DNA of 64,000 bases from Pseudomonas sp. ICMP 561 (GCF_002699985.1 NZ_LKBT01000006.1:84073-148072); one strand, 5' to 3'; counted from the first letter of the stretch, positions 1 to 8,962 are shown. Made by a program: numbers and translations. The notes: generated by a model from the sequence alone, not told the origin.

Positions 1-801
1 ATGGAGCAGGCGATTGAAGAAATGCAGCGGTGCGAGGGGACCCCAAAGGTAGGGGCTGTAGTAGTTAAAAACGGGGAAATACTTTCAGTTGGTCATCGCC
101 GCGACCGTGTCCACGCCGAAAGAGTTGCTGTTGAGGCAGCCACGGCCAAAGGCCTATCTCTGGCCGGCGCGACTATCTATACGACTCTGGAGCCATGTGT
201 AGAGGTAAGATCAAAAAAACAGCCGTGTTCTGCCTTGCTGGCAGATTTGAATGTGCACAGCGTCGTCATCGGATCGTACGACCCAAATCCGCAAATAAAC
301 CGGAAAGGCTGGTTGGCCCTTATCGAAGCGGGTGTCACCCTACGAGACTTTGATCCAGACCTGAGAAAGATAATCGATGATTTGAACTCCGGGTTCGTTG
401 AAAAATTTAGACGGGGAGTAGGCCCCACTGGACGGCATAGGTTCGACTACACGCTTCAGGATGGCGAATTTGAAATTTTCTTCAGCGCCACTGATCCAAG
501 GAGTATTAGGACCCGATGGACACTCATAGGTATAAAGCAAATAAATGCTTACGCATGGCGCGGATATAAGGTTGCCATTGCTAGGTACGCTAGTAACTTC
601 AGTCAAATTGATGATGCGACTGCTTTAGACTACCAGCAACAAGTGATTGTTCCAGAAGGAGGAATCGTGTCGTTCCTTTCAGATCAAGGTTGTGTTTTGG
701 TGAAAGTCATCGAGGTGCAAAGCGGGGTGAAATATGGATCATCTTGCACCTCTGTGAAATTGGAGTTTCAAGTTAGAGCCGATAATGTAACTCCGGCATA
801 A
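1..801 (+). CDS. RibD/CDA-like deaminase-domain protein with unknown C-terminal domain
   Basis: Residues 1-140 follow the zinc-dependent nucleoside/RibD-type deaminase fold: VGAVVV strand, HAE zinc/proton-shuttle motif near residue 38, then PCxxxxxxxxPC (TLEPC...QPC, residues 63-77) for the other zinc ligands, and a DPNPQI strand as in RibD. Residues 141-266 form a second domain I do not recognise. The reductase domain of RibD is absent, so this is unlikely to be a riboflavin enzyme; a role in nucleotide modification or defence is inferred from the neighbourhood. The first ATG is the first base of the window, so the true start could lie upstream. A gap of about 500 bases separates it from the next operon. 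Confidence 0.75.
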   Translation: MEQAIEEMQRCEGTPKVGAVVVKNGEILSVGHRRDRVHAERVAVEAATAKGLSLAGATIYTTLEPCVEVRSKKQPCSALLADLNVHSVVIGSYDPNPQINRKGWLALIEAGVTLRDFDPDLRKIIDDLNSGFVEKFRRGVGPTGRHRFDYTLQDGEFEIFFSATDPRSIRTRWTLIGIKQINAYAWRGYKVAIARYASNFSQIDDATALDYQQQVIVPEGGIVSFLSDQGCVLVKVIEVQSGVKYGSSCTSVKLEFQVRADNVTPA

Positions 802-1313
802 ACGCTGGCGGCGTATGCACAGTTGATGGCGGTAGGGCGTTAAAATCTATCCTTTCGATGGAAGGGGGGGAGTTTACTCCCGCTATCAACGGCGCTTAGC
901 AATGGATTGTTGATGCTGATTTACGGTACCAAGGGAGTGAAGATTTTCTAGGAGCCGGATTCCCAGAAGGTTAATCATCTGATCGATTCCCTCGGCCGAG
1001 GTATTACCGGGAAGTTCTTGTGTCCTATCCAGCAAAGGCGGGTCAAGCATTTTCTTCAAGAGGAAGTGATAGCCTTCAAATTACTGGTTTTCGCCTGCGG
1101 CATCCGATGCTCCGCAGCACGCCCAATTACCCCCTGATATCGCTGACCCGATTGTTCCTGATGACGGCCCAGATCCCGATGATGAGGGCCCCAAGTCCTA
1201 GCTTTCCATCCCGACACCGCCCATGCTGAATAGAGCCGTTACCCTTTCCAGCCACGGACCAAACCTACGGACCCGCTCAATCGAGCTATTTCCCAAATAG
1301 ATCAGAGGTACAG
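802..1313. other. Intergenic stretch with possible decayed coding remnant
   Basis: No intact gene seen. On the plus strand a frame ending with the stop at 1199-1201 encodes a Pro/Asp-rich tail (ending PDPDDEGPKS), open only from about 1070. It looks like the end of a decayed gene of unknown family. Confidence 0.3.
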
Positions 1314-2507
1314 ATGGCGCTGAATTTTTCCACAGACCTGACGATTGATAGCTGCGAGGAGTTCATCGCTAAGCTCGCGGATGCACCCCAAGAAGACCCT
1401 CTATACCTCCCGGTCGAAGTCAGTAACTCACATTTCGGCGGTGTCGCTGCCGCTATCCAAGCCATTAATACCTGGGGCCGATCCCGTGAGTACAGAGAAA
1501 TTATCGTTGGTGGTAACCCGGCAGATGCGGATGATCTGGTTAGAGAAGTGGTAAGCAAACCACACAAATTTTGTGCATCTATGCTGAGTAAAAGAATAAC
1601 TGACTCTAACGCTTCAACAGACTTACGCCCTATAGTAAACAGGGCCGCCAGCGAGATTATTGAGGGGCAAGGCAAGAGTAAGTTCGGCCAGCAGCGTGGG
1701 CCGCTTTGCTGGTTTGCCTTTGTGGATCACAGTACAAAAGGGTTCGACAAGAATTTCTATACACACCCACAGAATGAGAAACCACAACCACGACAACTTG
1801 CCCAAATAGAAACAGTAATTCGATCTATGGTCAACAAATCTATAGATATTATGGGCGCAACCAAACAGCTAGCTGAAGAAGACATGAGCCATCTTGGCAG
1901 AATCTTTTTCGAACTATTCATGAATAGCCATGAACACGGCACTAAAGACAAAACTCGTAGCGATTGGCTAAAGCCCGGGCAGCGCGTAATTTATAGTAAC
2001 GGGATAAATCTACCCAAGGCAGCGATAGATAAAAGAGCCCAGACAGAGAAAGGACTATCGCTTTACCTGCAATCTCAAAACAATCAAACCAATAGAAGAC
2101 GATTTATTGAGATTAGCATTATTGACTCAGGGCTCGGCTACTATAAGCGCTGGTGCGCTGATCAGTCCGACCAGTCCGATCAAGAAACAAACGACAACAT
2201 CAATCATGAGTACTCTATCTTGAAGAGGTGTTTTACTTCACGACAAACATCCTCAGCCAATGTAAACAAAGGGCATGGACTTCCTGTAGTTATGGATCGG
2301 CTAACCAAGCTAAATGGATTCATGCGAGTTAGAAGCGGACGACTTTCACTTTACCGTGATTTTGTCACTCAGCCTTATGTGCCCGACGACCCTTGTGAAT
2401 TCTTTGACTGGACAACAGAACAGCCTGCACAGGCTGAACTCACACCAATGCTACCAGTGGTCGGCGTATCGGTGACATTTCTGATACCGCTGGAGGAAAA
2501 GCAATGA
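1314..2507 (+). CDS. GHKL-type ATPase protein (HSP90/histidine-kinase-like ATPase fold)
   Basis: Predicted ATP-binding protein. The GHKL boxes are visible: N box with E200 and N204 in FELFMNSHEHG, G1 box DSGLG at 271-275, and G2 box GHGL at 320-323 before VMDRLTKLNG. There is no histidine-kinase dimerisation or receiver domain, so a signalling kinase is unlikely. The first ~170 residues have no recognised domain. A DQSDQSDQ stretch sits at about 283-290. Its stop overlaps the next start (ATGA), so the two are translationally coupled. Such stand-alone GHKL ATPases occur in phage-defence and conflict systems; that role is inferred here. Confidence 0.75.
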   Translation: MALNFSTDLTIDSCEEFIAKLADAPQEDPLYLPVEVSNSHFGGVAAAIQAINTWGRSREYREIIVGGNPADADDLVREVVSKPHKFCASMLSKRITDSNASTDLRPIVNRAASEIIEGQGKSKFGQQRGPLCWFAFVDHSTKGFDKNFYTHPQNEKPQPRQLAQIETVIRSMVNKSIDIMGATKQLAEEDMSHLGRIFFELFMNSHEHGTKDKTRSDWLKPGQRVIYSNGINLPKAAIDKRAQTEKGLSLYLQSQNNQTNRRRFIEISIIDSGLGYYKRWCADQSDQSDQETNDNINHEYSILKRCFTSRQTSSANVNKGHGLPVVMDRLTKLNGFMRVRSGRLSLYRDFVTQPYVPDDPCEFFDWTTEQPAQAELTPMLPVVGVSVTFLIPLEEKQ

Positions 2508-4666
2508 GCCAGTGCTTCGCATTTCGCTTTGAACACAGAGAATCCAGACCGGCGCTATTAATCTCCTGCACGACAACTGTAGTTCCAGATCAAATCATTA
2601 AAACAATTAAAGCAGATGTAGAAAACAATCTGCTTCCGAGTGCTGTATACGTGCTTAGTACAGACTCGCAGCGGAACACATTGCTCAACTTGCTTAACGA
2701 TACGTCACTTATGAGTGAGTTCGACTCGTTTGTAGGCGACCCAGCGCAAAAATTTATACCCATATTTTTTAATCCCTCGGGCGAGTTTTTTTTCTGCAGG
2801 GATGAAAGCCCCGTCTCCCTTACCTTGAAGAACAACATTCTTCAGGCAGGAATGCTAAGAATTTTCAAGACAAGGCAAGGCCTTATTTCATCCTCACCAA
2901 ACTTTCATTTTTTAAAGCCCTCTAACGACCACTGCAATGCATTCATTCGCGCATCAAATTTACTCGTAGCTGGTGAAGAAGTCGCCTTTTTAGCTATATC
3001 TTTACTCCCATTACTTGAACCACAACCAAATAGAATATACGTTGACACGTCCTCCATTTCTTATTTAGTTTGCAAAGCCGTTCTTATGTCAGGCCGATAC
3101 GGTGGGCGCGTGCCTCTGATCGAGAGTTATGAGTCATACACTGCCGTAAATCAAAGCTTCGATTTCGTAGAGGCTCCTGAAAGTCTGGTTTTGATTTCCG
3201 CAACTACCAGCGGTGGCTTAGCTTCAAAAATATTGAACGGAACAACGTTTCCGAACAGTCAAGTAGTAACCCTTTTCTACAGCAAGCTTATCGGAGATCA
3301 GATCGGCATATACGATGTTAAAGATGCCATTCCCGCTGAGGTATCATCAGCCAAACCTGAAGATTGCGCTGATTGCGCTCGCGGTTCTAGGCTCATAAAA
3401 ATCGTAGGCGATCAGTTTCTTCCTGAGACTCCCACAAATGCTCAGCTGATAATAAAGAAAACCGATTTCACAGGCAAACGGGCTAAATTTTTCGAGGACT
3501 TTGCGGCGAAAGGGTTGCTCCAGTGGAGGAAAGCTTCAGATATTAGAGCCGACTCCAAGGAACACTTTTATGTAGATGTTGGCTTGTATCTTCAAGCCCC
3601 AACAGAAGAATTCAGCGGCGAATTTGAAAAAGCCATAAAAAAATACTTTTCCCGTGACGTTGGAAAAGTCATTGCTTTAGATGATCCTGGCTCGACCGCA
3701 CTTATGGAGTCACTAAAATCAATCGTAAGTAACAACGAAAATATTACCTGGAGTAGGATGGCAGACTTAGTTGGGGACTCCTTAAACGATGCCGCATCTG
3801 TGGTGGTCGTAGCTGGAGCGATCACTTCTGGCCGCAAGCTCTTGGACGCGTCTCGCAGGCTTCGTTGTATTGCCAAATCCTCGTCGATCCTTTACCTAGT
3901 GGGCTTTTCCAAAGTACCAAGCATGGACATATTGGATCAATTGCGAAAAGACCTACAGCTTGGCGGGCATACCCTAATTATCCTACGCGAATGCCCACTA
4001 CCGCGCATTGTCGCCCAAATCAAAACAGCTTGGGATGCCGAGGAGTTTCACCTTAGTAAATTTGCAGGTGATCAGCTTTCGGGGGAAACCGTAGAGTTAC
4101 CAGCAGCTCTGACAGAAAGGGTCGTCGCCTTAACGGGAGAGGCAGAAGGCTCAAATGACTTGTTCTTGAAAACCACTTCTGGTGACACACTTAAACTCAG
4201 AAATACGTTCGCATTTTGGTCGGGCCTGAATATTGACAATCAACAAGCAACACAAGCTGACGTTTACTGGACAATTCAATCTATTCTGCATGATCTAAGA
4301 GCTAAACCAGACGAGAATGGATTGGCAAGCATCTATCATTCTACCGTTATTAGTCCAGCCTGCTTTGACAGATATAACGATGGTGTGATTCAAGCCTGCC
4401 TGCTCCGCGCTGCCACACCTACAGAGCTAAACTATTCAATAGATAACGATTTCAGCCAAAAGATGACTGACGTACTCATTTCCGTAATAGAGAATCACGA
4501 AAACGATCAAGGTGAAGCCGCTCTAGAGTTTCTTATGGCACTATGGATCGACAGGTTACAAATAACGAAAGACCACTTGCGTAACGTTACTTGCAAATTC
4601 AAATCGTCTCAAATGCCGGAGGATATTCGCTTCCTTCTCGATCAAATCGAGCTAAAACTACAGTAG
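2504..4666 (+). CDS. Large protein with two phosphoribosyltransferase-like motifs, partner of the GHKL ATPase
   Basis: A 720-aa protein. Two segments resemble the PRPP-binding strand-loop of type I phosphoribosyltransferases: LVLISATTSGG at about 228-238 and VVVVAGAITSGRKLLDASRR at 433-452. Both lack the usual paired acidic residues (DD/ED) before the loop, so catalysis is doubtful or altered. The residues between (284-310) contain a CADCARG motif that might bind metal. The C-terminal 200 residues look alpha-helical. It starts inside the stop codon of the GHKL gene and is followed by a strong hairpin, so the two form an operon. Function unknown; nucleotide sensing or ligand production is an inference. 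Confidence 0.7.
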   Translation: MSQCFAFRFEHRESRPALLISCTTTVVPDQIIKTIKADVENNLLPSAVYVLSTDSQRNTLLNLLNDTSLMSEFDSFVGDPAQKFIPIFFNPSGEFFFCRDESPVSLTLKNNILQAGMLRIFKTRQGLISSSPNFHFLKPSNDHCNAFIRASNLLVAGEEVAFLAISLLPLLEPQPNRIYVDTSSISYLVCKAVLMSGRYGGRVPLIESYESYTAVNQSFDFVEAPESLVLISATTSGGLASKILNGTTFPNSQVVTLFYSKLIGDQIGIYDVKDAIPAEVSSAKPEDCADCARGSRLIKIVGDQFLPETPTNAQLIIKKTDFTGKRAKFFEDFAAKGLLQWRKASDIRADSKEHFYVDVGLYLQAPTEEFSGEFEKAIKKYFSRDVGKVIALDDPGSTALMESLKSIVSNNENITWSRMADLVGDSLNDAASVVVVAGAITSGRKLLDASRRLRCIAKSSSILYLVGFSKVPSMDILDQLRKDLQLGGHTLIILRECPLPRIVAQIKTAWDAEEFHLSKFAGDQLSGETVELPAALTERVVALTGEAEGSNDLFLKTTSGDTLKLRNTFAFWSGLNIDNQQATQADVYWTIQSILHDLRAKPDENGLASIYHSTVISPACFDRYNDGVIQACLLRAATPTELNYSIDNDFSQKMTDVLISVIENHENDQGEAALEFLMALWIDRLQITKDHLRNVTCKFKSSQMPEDIRFLLDQIELKLQ

Positions 4667-4683
4667 ATCGTTAGTTCGCCCCT

Positions 4684-4714
4684 CCCTAGTGCACTTAATA
4701 AAAGTGCGCTAGGG
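4684..4714 (+). terminator. Hairpin after the GHKL-PRTase-like operon
   Basis: CCCTAGTGCACTT pairs with AAGTGCGCTAGGG (one T.G wobble) around an AATAA loop, 18 bases after the stop. No T run follows, so termination may be weak. Confidence 0.55.
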
Positions 4715-4926
4715 CCAACTTAAATGTCTTTACTTACAAAAACTTCGTCCACATTCATACAAGCAGCGCCAGTTCCGGCCACAGTTCTAACCCACCGATT
4801 TGTGGGAGTCGAGTCAGGCTTTGATTGCAGGATGCTGACGTGTACTGCCCCCCATCCTCCCCGGATGTGAATAGCCTGATAGCACTCGTTCTACTAAAAA
4901 ATACTCAAGATGCATGCTGACCAGCT

Positions 4927-5598
4927 TCAGAAAAGTGAAGCCTGTCGCTTGGGATTGAGCACCTCGACCGGTATATCGTAGAGTGCACTCATTCCATTGC
5001 GAAAGTCCTTGATGCCGCCGTAGCTGGGATGACGAATCGCAACCACCTCAACACCGAACCGGCTGGCGTAATTGAATGCATCCTGCCCAATCGCAACCAC
5101 GCGGCGAACCTTCAGCCACTTGATCAGCATTTCATTCAGTACGTCAACCTGCTGGAGTTCACGGGCCGTGAACTTGCGGTTGGTGAACGGATTTCCTGGC
5201 TCATGGGGATGAAAAGGGAAGACGTTCCACAACAGGGGCGGGAGATCAACCGCTCGCAATACTGACCAGATTTCAGAGGCCGTACGTTCTGCGAGCGCCG
5301 GACCAACGGTCGCTTGCTTAAAATTTGAGCCCGGATATCTCTGTGTCATCTCGGAGAGATGGTATTCATCCGTAAGTGCAAGTCCTGTCCGTCGCCCGCC
5401 ACGGTAGCCGAGGTCGCGCCCCATCCAAATCGTGTCCACGCCAATCTCTACGGCGGCGTTCAAATAGCCACGAAGATTGCAACGACGCGCCGATACGGCG
5501 TCAGAGCGGTCGTGGACCGGACACTTGTCAGCGTATGGGTTGAATACGTTGTCCAGCTTCAATTTAGACAGGGCATTCACGAAGGCTGTAGGGGTCAT
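4927..5598 (-). CDS. Uracil-DNA glycosylase superfamily protein
   Basis: Motif A region GRDLGYRGGRRTGLALTDE (residues 60-78) matches the GxAPGYRGxRxTG pattern of UDG-like proteins; a LWNVFPFHPHEPG strand follows, then AIGQDAF and the C-terminal motif IRHPSYGG that contacts DNA in this superfamily. The usual catalytic or base-binding Asp/Asn in motif A is replaced by RDLGY, so the exact activity (uracil excision or other base recognition) cannot be told. 223 aa is normal length. It is the last gene of the minus-strand nucleotide-handling group. ATG start; weak ribosome-binding site. Confidence 0.75.
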   Translation of the reverse strand: MTPTAFVNALSKLKLDNVFNPYADKCPVHDRSDAVSARRCNLRGYLNAAVEIGVDTIWMGRDLGYRGGRRTGLALTDEYHLSEMTQRYPGSNFKQATVGPALAERTASEIWSVLRAVDLPPLLWNVFPFHPHEPGNPFTNRKFTARELQQVDVLNEMLIKWLKVRRVVAIGQDAFNYASRFGVEVVAIRHPSYGGIKDFRNGMSALYDIPVEVLNPKRQASLF

Positions 5599-5696
5599 TG
5601 CTGCTCGTTCTTTACAGGAGGTTCAAAACGCATGATGTGCGGAATCACGCCGACGATCACAATGCCGCCGCAGTGTGTTTATACGTTTCGGGAGAT

Positions 5697-5920
5697 CTAA
5701 AAGCTCGTCAGTATGGCTTTTTCCCACAGCCAGAGCTCGAATTTCTCAATCTCATAGCAGTCCGCCGTGCTCTTGATCAGCTTGAGGATGCCGTAACCAC
5801 GAGTGCCTTATCTGATTCGGATATAGATGATGTGAGCCTTAACGTGGTAAAAAGCCAGGTTGCAAAACCTTCCTCAATGATCATCGAGCGAGCTCCGTCC
5901 TCATTACTCACGAGATGAGA
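5697..5920 (-). pseudogene. Decayed MazG C-terminal-domain fragment
   Basis: Read on the minus strand, one frame gives NEDGARSMIIEEGFATWLF and, after a frameshift, YGILKLIKS followed by YEIEKFELWLWEKAILTSF and a stop. These align with NQDGARAILIEEGVATFIF and YDLLKSIQEFVRGYEVERCALWQWEKAILEGF of the intact MazG protein at 7316-8572. It is therefore a diverged second copy of the MazG C-terminal domain, broken and without its N-terminal half, lying between the Nmad2 and UDG-like genes. I see nothing identifiable in the flanks (5599-5696 and 5921-6107). Confidence 0.65.
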
Positions 5921-6107
5921 CATCACTCACGACCACACCAGCGAATTTCCTTCGCACCGACGACGGTGTGCAAGCAGCGCTAGAGCTTGCGCGTGCTGAT
6001 TCGACGTTACAGTTACGGTGAAGTACACCTCAGTTTCAGCCTGCAACGCATATGAGTGTCAGCGAAGGGCGGCGGGATCGAGCTCGATTTAGCGTTCCCC
6101 CCGAGCG

Positions 6108-6719
6108 TTATCGCCATGAGGCTGGCCGGCTTCGAAAGCCTCGGGTAGGAAGCGATTTAAACCAGGTGTCCACCTCAACCCTAAACGCTTCCGAAAACGT
6201 GCATCGGTAGTTCCGTGCTGGAGGGTACAGATCTTCGCCCTGGAAGTTACGCAGGTAAGCGGGTATCTCCACCGCATTGGCTCCCCAATAAACGAACTCT
6301 TCTCCGATAAGCACATTGTCGGAGCCAAGATCCCTTACCAGGTTTGCTTGGTTGATAAGTCCGCCGTCAAAGCTGTGATGGGAGTCTTCCTGGACCCATG
6401 AATCGTTCACGACGTGATAAATGTTGTCCCCATACGCCATGCTCTTGCTTGAGTACAAATCGGGCCGTTTTATTCTGAACCTCTCGTCCTCCCAGTATTC
6501 CTGAAACGAAAGCTTCTGAGAGACCCTCATTACAAAAATGAGTTTTTCCGGCAGGTTCAGTCCTACGCTGCCACAGCCAACCACAATATCGCCTACTCGG
6601 GCAGCCTTCCTGATTTGAGGTTTGCATGTTCCCAGCGTGCAGATGCCATGAAATGGGTTTGGTGCGAAGCCATAATCCCTCACCAGCTTGTACGAGAAGA
6701 CCTTTGGGACTGGGCTCAT
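6108..6719 (-). CDS. Nmad2 (nucleotide modification associated domain 2) protein
   Basis: The whole 203-aa protein follows the Nmad2 pattern: a SYKLVRDYGFAPNPFHG opening, CTLGTCKPQIRKAARVGD, a VVGCGS strand, then YWEDERF. Nmad proteins were predicted (Iyer, Aravind and colleagues) to act with enzymes that make modified nucleotides or read modified DNA. The ATG at 6719 overlaps the upstream stop as ATGA; a GTG at 6725 is an alternative. Tight coupling to the 149-aa gene and nearness to MazG and UDG-like genes support a modified-base or nucleotide-pool role. Confidence 0.75.
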   Translation of the reverse strand: MSPVPKVFSYKLVRDYGFAPNPFHGICTLGTCKPQIRKAARVGDIVVGCGSVGLNLPEKLIFVMRVSQKLSFQEYWEDERFRIKRPDLYSSKSMAYGDNIYHVVNDSWVQEDSHHSFDGGLINQANLVRDLGSDNVLIGEEFVYWGANAVEIPAYLRNFQGEDLYPPARNYRCTFSEAFRVEVDTWFKSLPTRGFRSRPASWR

Positions 6720-7165
6720 TGACACTTGACCCGGTCAATATCTCGTTTAGGGCTCGGGGCGCCATCAGCCTGCTCCCAGACCTGCTTGCCCTGGATCACA
6801 TCTTTCAATTGCGGACTGTCGATGGTGAGCACAGAGCTGGCGATGTCATCGAATATTTGCGGTAGGGATTCAACATTTTCGGCAACAGCAACAATTTTTT
6901 TACCTGACGCCCCTGCGTGGCCCGCTGCGGCTGTCAGGCAGTCATAGCCTTCTTCCGGGATCAGAAAAATGCAGATGGCTGCATTGTCGATGCAGCTTTT
7001 GATTTCTTCGGGTATAGCCCCGGCCGCCTGCGCTGCTTCCACGACTTCCTGCTCAGCCTCCGCTATGCAAACGTCAAAGCCTTCCTCGGCAAGCTGCTGA
7101 GATACTGACTGCGCTTCCGCGTCCATTCCTGTCGTGAATACGACGCACGCTTTTTGACTGCTCAT
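6716..7165 (-). CDS. Small Rossmann-like protein of unknown function
   Basis: 149 aa with alternating strands and helices: ACVVFTTG, FDVCIAEAE, AAICIFLIPEEG, KIVAVAENV. The pattern (a small alpha/beta protein with a strand ending in IPEEG) resembles TIR-like or nucleoside 2-deoxyribosyltransferase-like folds, but I cannot place a catalytic Glu with confidence. It overlaps the Nmad2 start by 4 bases, so the pair is one translation unit. The region 7166-7315 upstream holds no gene. Confidence 0.6.
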   Translation of the reverse strand: MSSQKACVVFTTGMDAEAQSVSQQLAEEGFDVCIAEAEQEVVEAAQAAGAIPEEIKSCIDNAAICIFLIPEEGYDCLTAAAGHAGASGKKIVAVAENVESLPQIFDDIASSVLTIDSPQLKDVIQGKQVWEQADGAPSPKRDIDRVKCQ

Positions 7166-7315
7166 GATTGGCCCCCCTAACTACTGCCTGGTATCGGTTG
7201 TTTTTGTTTCTGATCAACAGTGATCGGTGGTCGTGGCCAGAGTCTGTAGTTCGTACCGACGACTAAGGACCGGCATGTCGTAATGCCGCTCAATACTCAG
7301 CCCACCTGACGACTT

Positions 7316-8572
7316 TCACTCTTCGTCGTCTCCCTCGCGAAAGCTGATCGTGTGATTGTCGAAGTCAGCGGTGATGTACCCTTTCCTGGAGGTAGAGAGC
7401 TTCCGGAAAATATCAAACCCTTCCAAGATCGCTTTCTCCCATTGCCACAAGGCGCATCGCTCGACTTCGTAACCTCTTACGAACTCTTGAATCGATTTCA
7501 ACAGGTCGTAGTCGATGTGATCGACATCCTCAAACAGATCACACTCAAGACCGCGGCCAAAAATGAACGTGGCCACACCTTCTTCTATGAGGATGGCCCT
7601 AGCGCCGTCTTGGTTTTCGTCGAGGTCAGGAACACTTTTGCGCTTGAGGTGAAGAAGAGCTCTTAGGACAGGCGACCAGCCTAGATGCACCGCGAATGCG
7701 ATGTGGAAAACATCGTGAAAACGATAGTCGTCGCGCTCCATTTTGTTGTCGGTCAGGCGATCGCCAATGATGATCTTGTTGCACTTTTGAATGACGTACT
7801 GCTTACCGCCAATGTTCTCTTCGGCGATGAAAAACTCTAAATGCGAGGGCAGCCTTTCATTTTTTGGCATGTCCTCATCAATTCGGGGGGGATAAGTAAT
7901 CTCCCCAGGCCAGCGGCTGAACGTTTTCTTGAGGTTCCCAAGGGCAGCCGCATCCATATCCACCCCGGCGGAGTCTGCAGCAGCAACCAGTGCTCGGAAA
8001 ATATCCACCAGATGCGCCGAAAGCTTGTCCCGGTTTCTGGTGAACATGTCGTTCTTGAAATCGTTTAGCAGGTCGCCTACGCAACCCGCGAGCGTCAGAA
8101 CTTGGGCGCTAAAGGCCTCTTCCGAGACAGGCTTCTCAACCCGACTCTGCATGTCACCAAATACAAGGTTTGGCTCCGAAGGTTCAACGATGTCCCAGTC
8201 TTCGATTTCTCGGAAGACCCGTTGAGAAAGCGTGGATAAATCGAGTTGGGCACGAGATGCGAGGTTTGAAAAGTACCAAAGCACATCGCCAAGCTCCTCG
8301 AGAATGATGGCGTTGTACCTTTTGAACGCCGCCCGATCACGCTGTCGTTTCTTAAGTGCGCTCAGCAGACTACCTACCTCGCCGAACAAGCCTAGGATCG
8401 TAAGCTCCAAGCCCGTATCCGGGAGTTTATCCGTCGTCTTAGCGATTTTTTGATAGGTGCTTATGCTCATGGTCCAGTCGTCGCTCACTTCAGGAGGAAG
8501 GACTACGAACTGTTCAGGCACTTGAAGGGGGTCGTGGCAATTGCCCAATTGAGGAGTAGTGTTCGCGTCCAT
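7316..8572 (-). CDS. MazG-type NTP pyrophosphohydrolase with MazG C-terminal domain
   Basis: Residues 55-115 carry the MazG-like metal-binding helices (LFGEVGSLLSALKKR ... EELGDVLWYFSNLA, giving the ExxE...ExxD arrangement) that hydrolyse noncanonical NTPs to NMP and PPi. A second all-helical segment follows, then from about 240 a C-terminal domain with RFHDVFHIAFAVHLGW and EDGAR-type and W-x-WEKAI motifs, known to me as the MazG C-terminal domain found in accessory systems. 418 aa, longer than housekeeping MazG (about 260). GGAGGG precedes the ATG. Probably the first gene of the group ending with the UDG-like gene. Confidence 0.75.
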   Translation of the reverse strand: MDANTTPQLGNCHDPLQVPEQFVVLPPEVSDDWTMSISTYQKIAKTTDKLPDTGLELTILGLFGEVGSLLSALKKRQRDRAAFKRYNAIILEELGDVLWYFSNLASRAQLDLSTLSQRVFREIEDWDIVEPSEPNLVFGDMQSRVEKPVSEEAFSAQVLTLAGCVGDLLNDFKNDMFTRNRDKLSAHLVDIFRALVAAADSAGVDMDAAALGNLKKTFSRWPGEITYPPRIDEDMPKNERLPSHLEFFIAEENIGGKQYVIQKCNKIIIGDRLTDNKMERDDYRFHDVFHIAFAVHLGWSPVLRALLHLKRKSVPDLDENQDGARAILIEEGVATFIFGRGLECDLFEDVDHIDYDLLKSIQEFVRGYEVERCALWQWEKAILEGFDIFRKLSTSRKGYITADFDNHTISFREGDDEE

Positions 8573-8726
8573 GCGGCCCTCCGGCCAGAAGTCTCAGTAC
8601 AAAACCGTGAGAAAATTTAAAGCTGTCTCTTTGCTACCATCATCATGGGGTATCGAAACTGATTTGCACAACCCCCAAGAACGGGCCCAGTGGGTTGGGC
8701 CATAACATCTGCTCAATCATTCGCGT

Positions 8727-8962
8727 TTGAGGAATTATTACGAAACCTGGTCAGTCGATTATGACAACGATGTATCTGAAGAAAACTACTGCGGCCCCCG
8801 CATGCTCGGTGACCTCTTCGACTCGTTGCTCCCGGCCTCTGGAGCGCGCCGGCCCATGCGGATCATGGATGCCTGCTGCGGGGATTTTCGCGTGTCGATG
8901 GTTGTGATTTATCGCCGGCCATGACTAACTTGGCGCGCGAAACCCAGGCCTCCAAGCTGTAA
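8727..8962 (+). pseudogene. SAM-dependent methyltransferase remnant
   Basis: From a TTG at 8727 the frame encodes YYETWSVDYDNDV, YCGPRMLGDLFDSLLP and RPMRIMDACCGDF, the N-terminal part of a class I methyltransferase up to motif I. The reading frame then shifts near 8890-8900 and continues as VDGCDLSPAMTNLARETQASKL then stop, which is motif II of the same family (normally VDGxDxSxxML). The glycine-rich loop between them is partly lost. The rest of the enzyme is missing. Confidence 0.6.

Noticed and set aside
1067..1201. Pro/Asp-rich tail as the end of a conjugative-element protein
   Set aside because: Too short and only faintly familiar; left as an unidentified remnant.
6716..7165. Naming the 149-aa protein as a TIR-domain NADase
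   Set aside because: The fold outline fits, but no catalytic Glu or other TIR motif could be placed.
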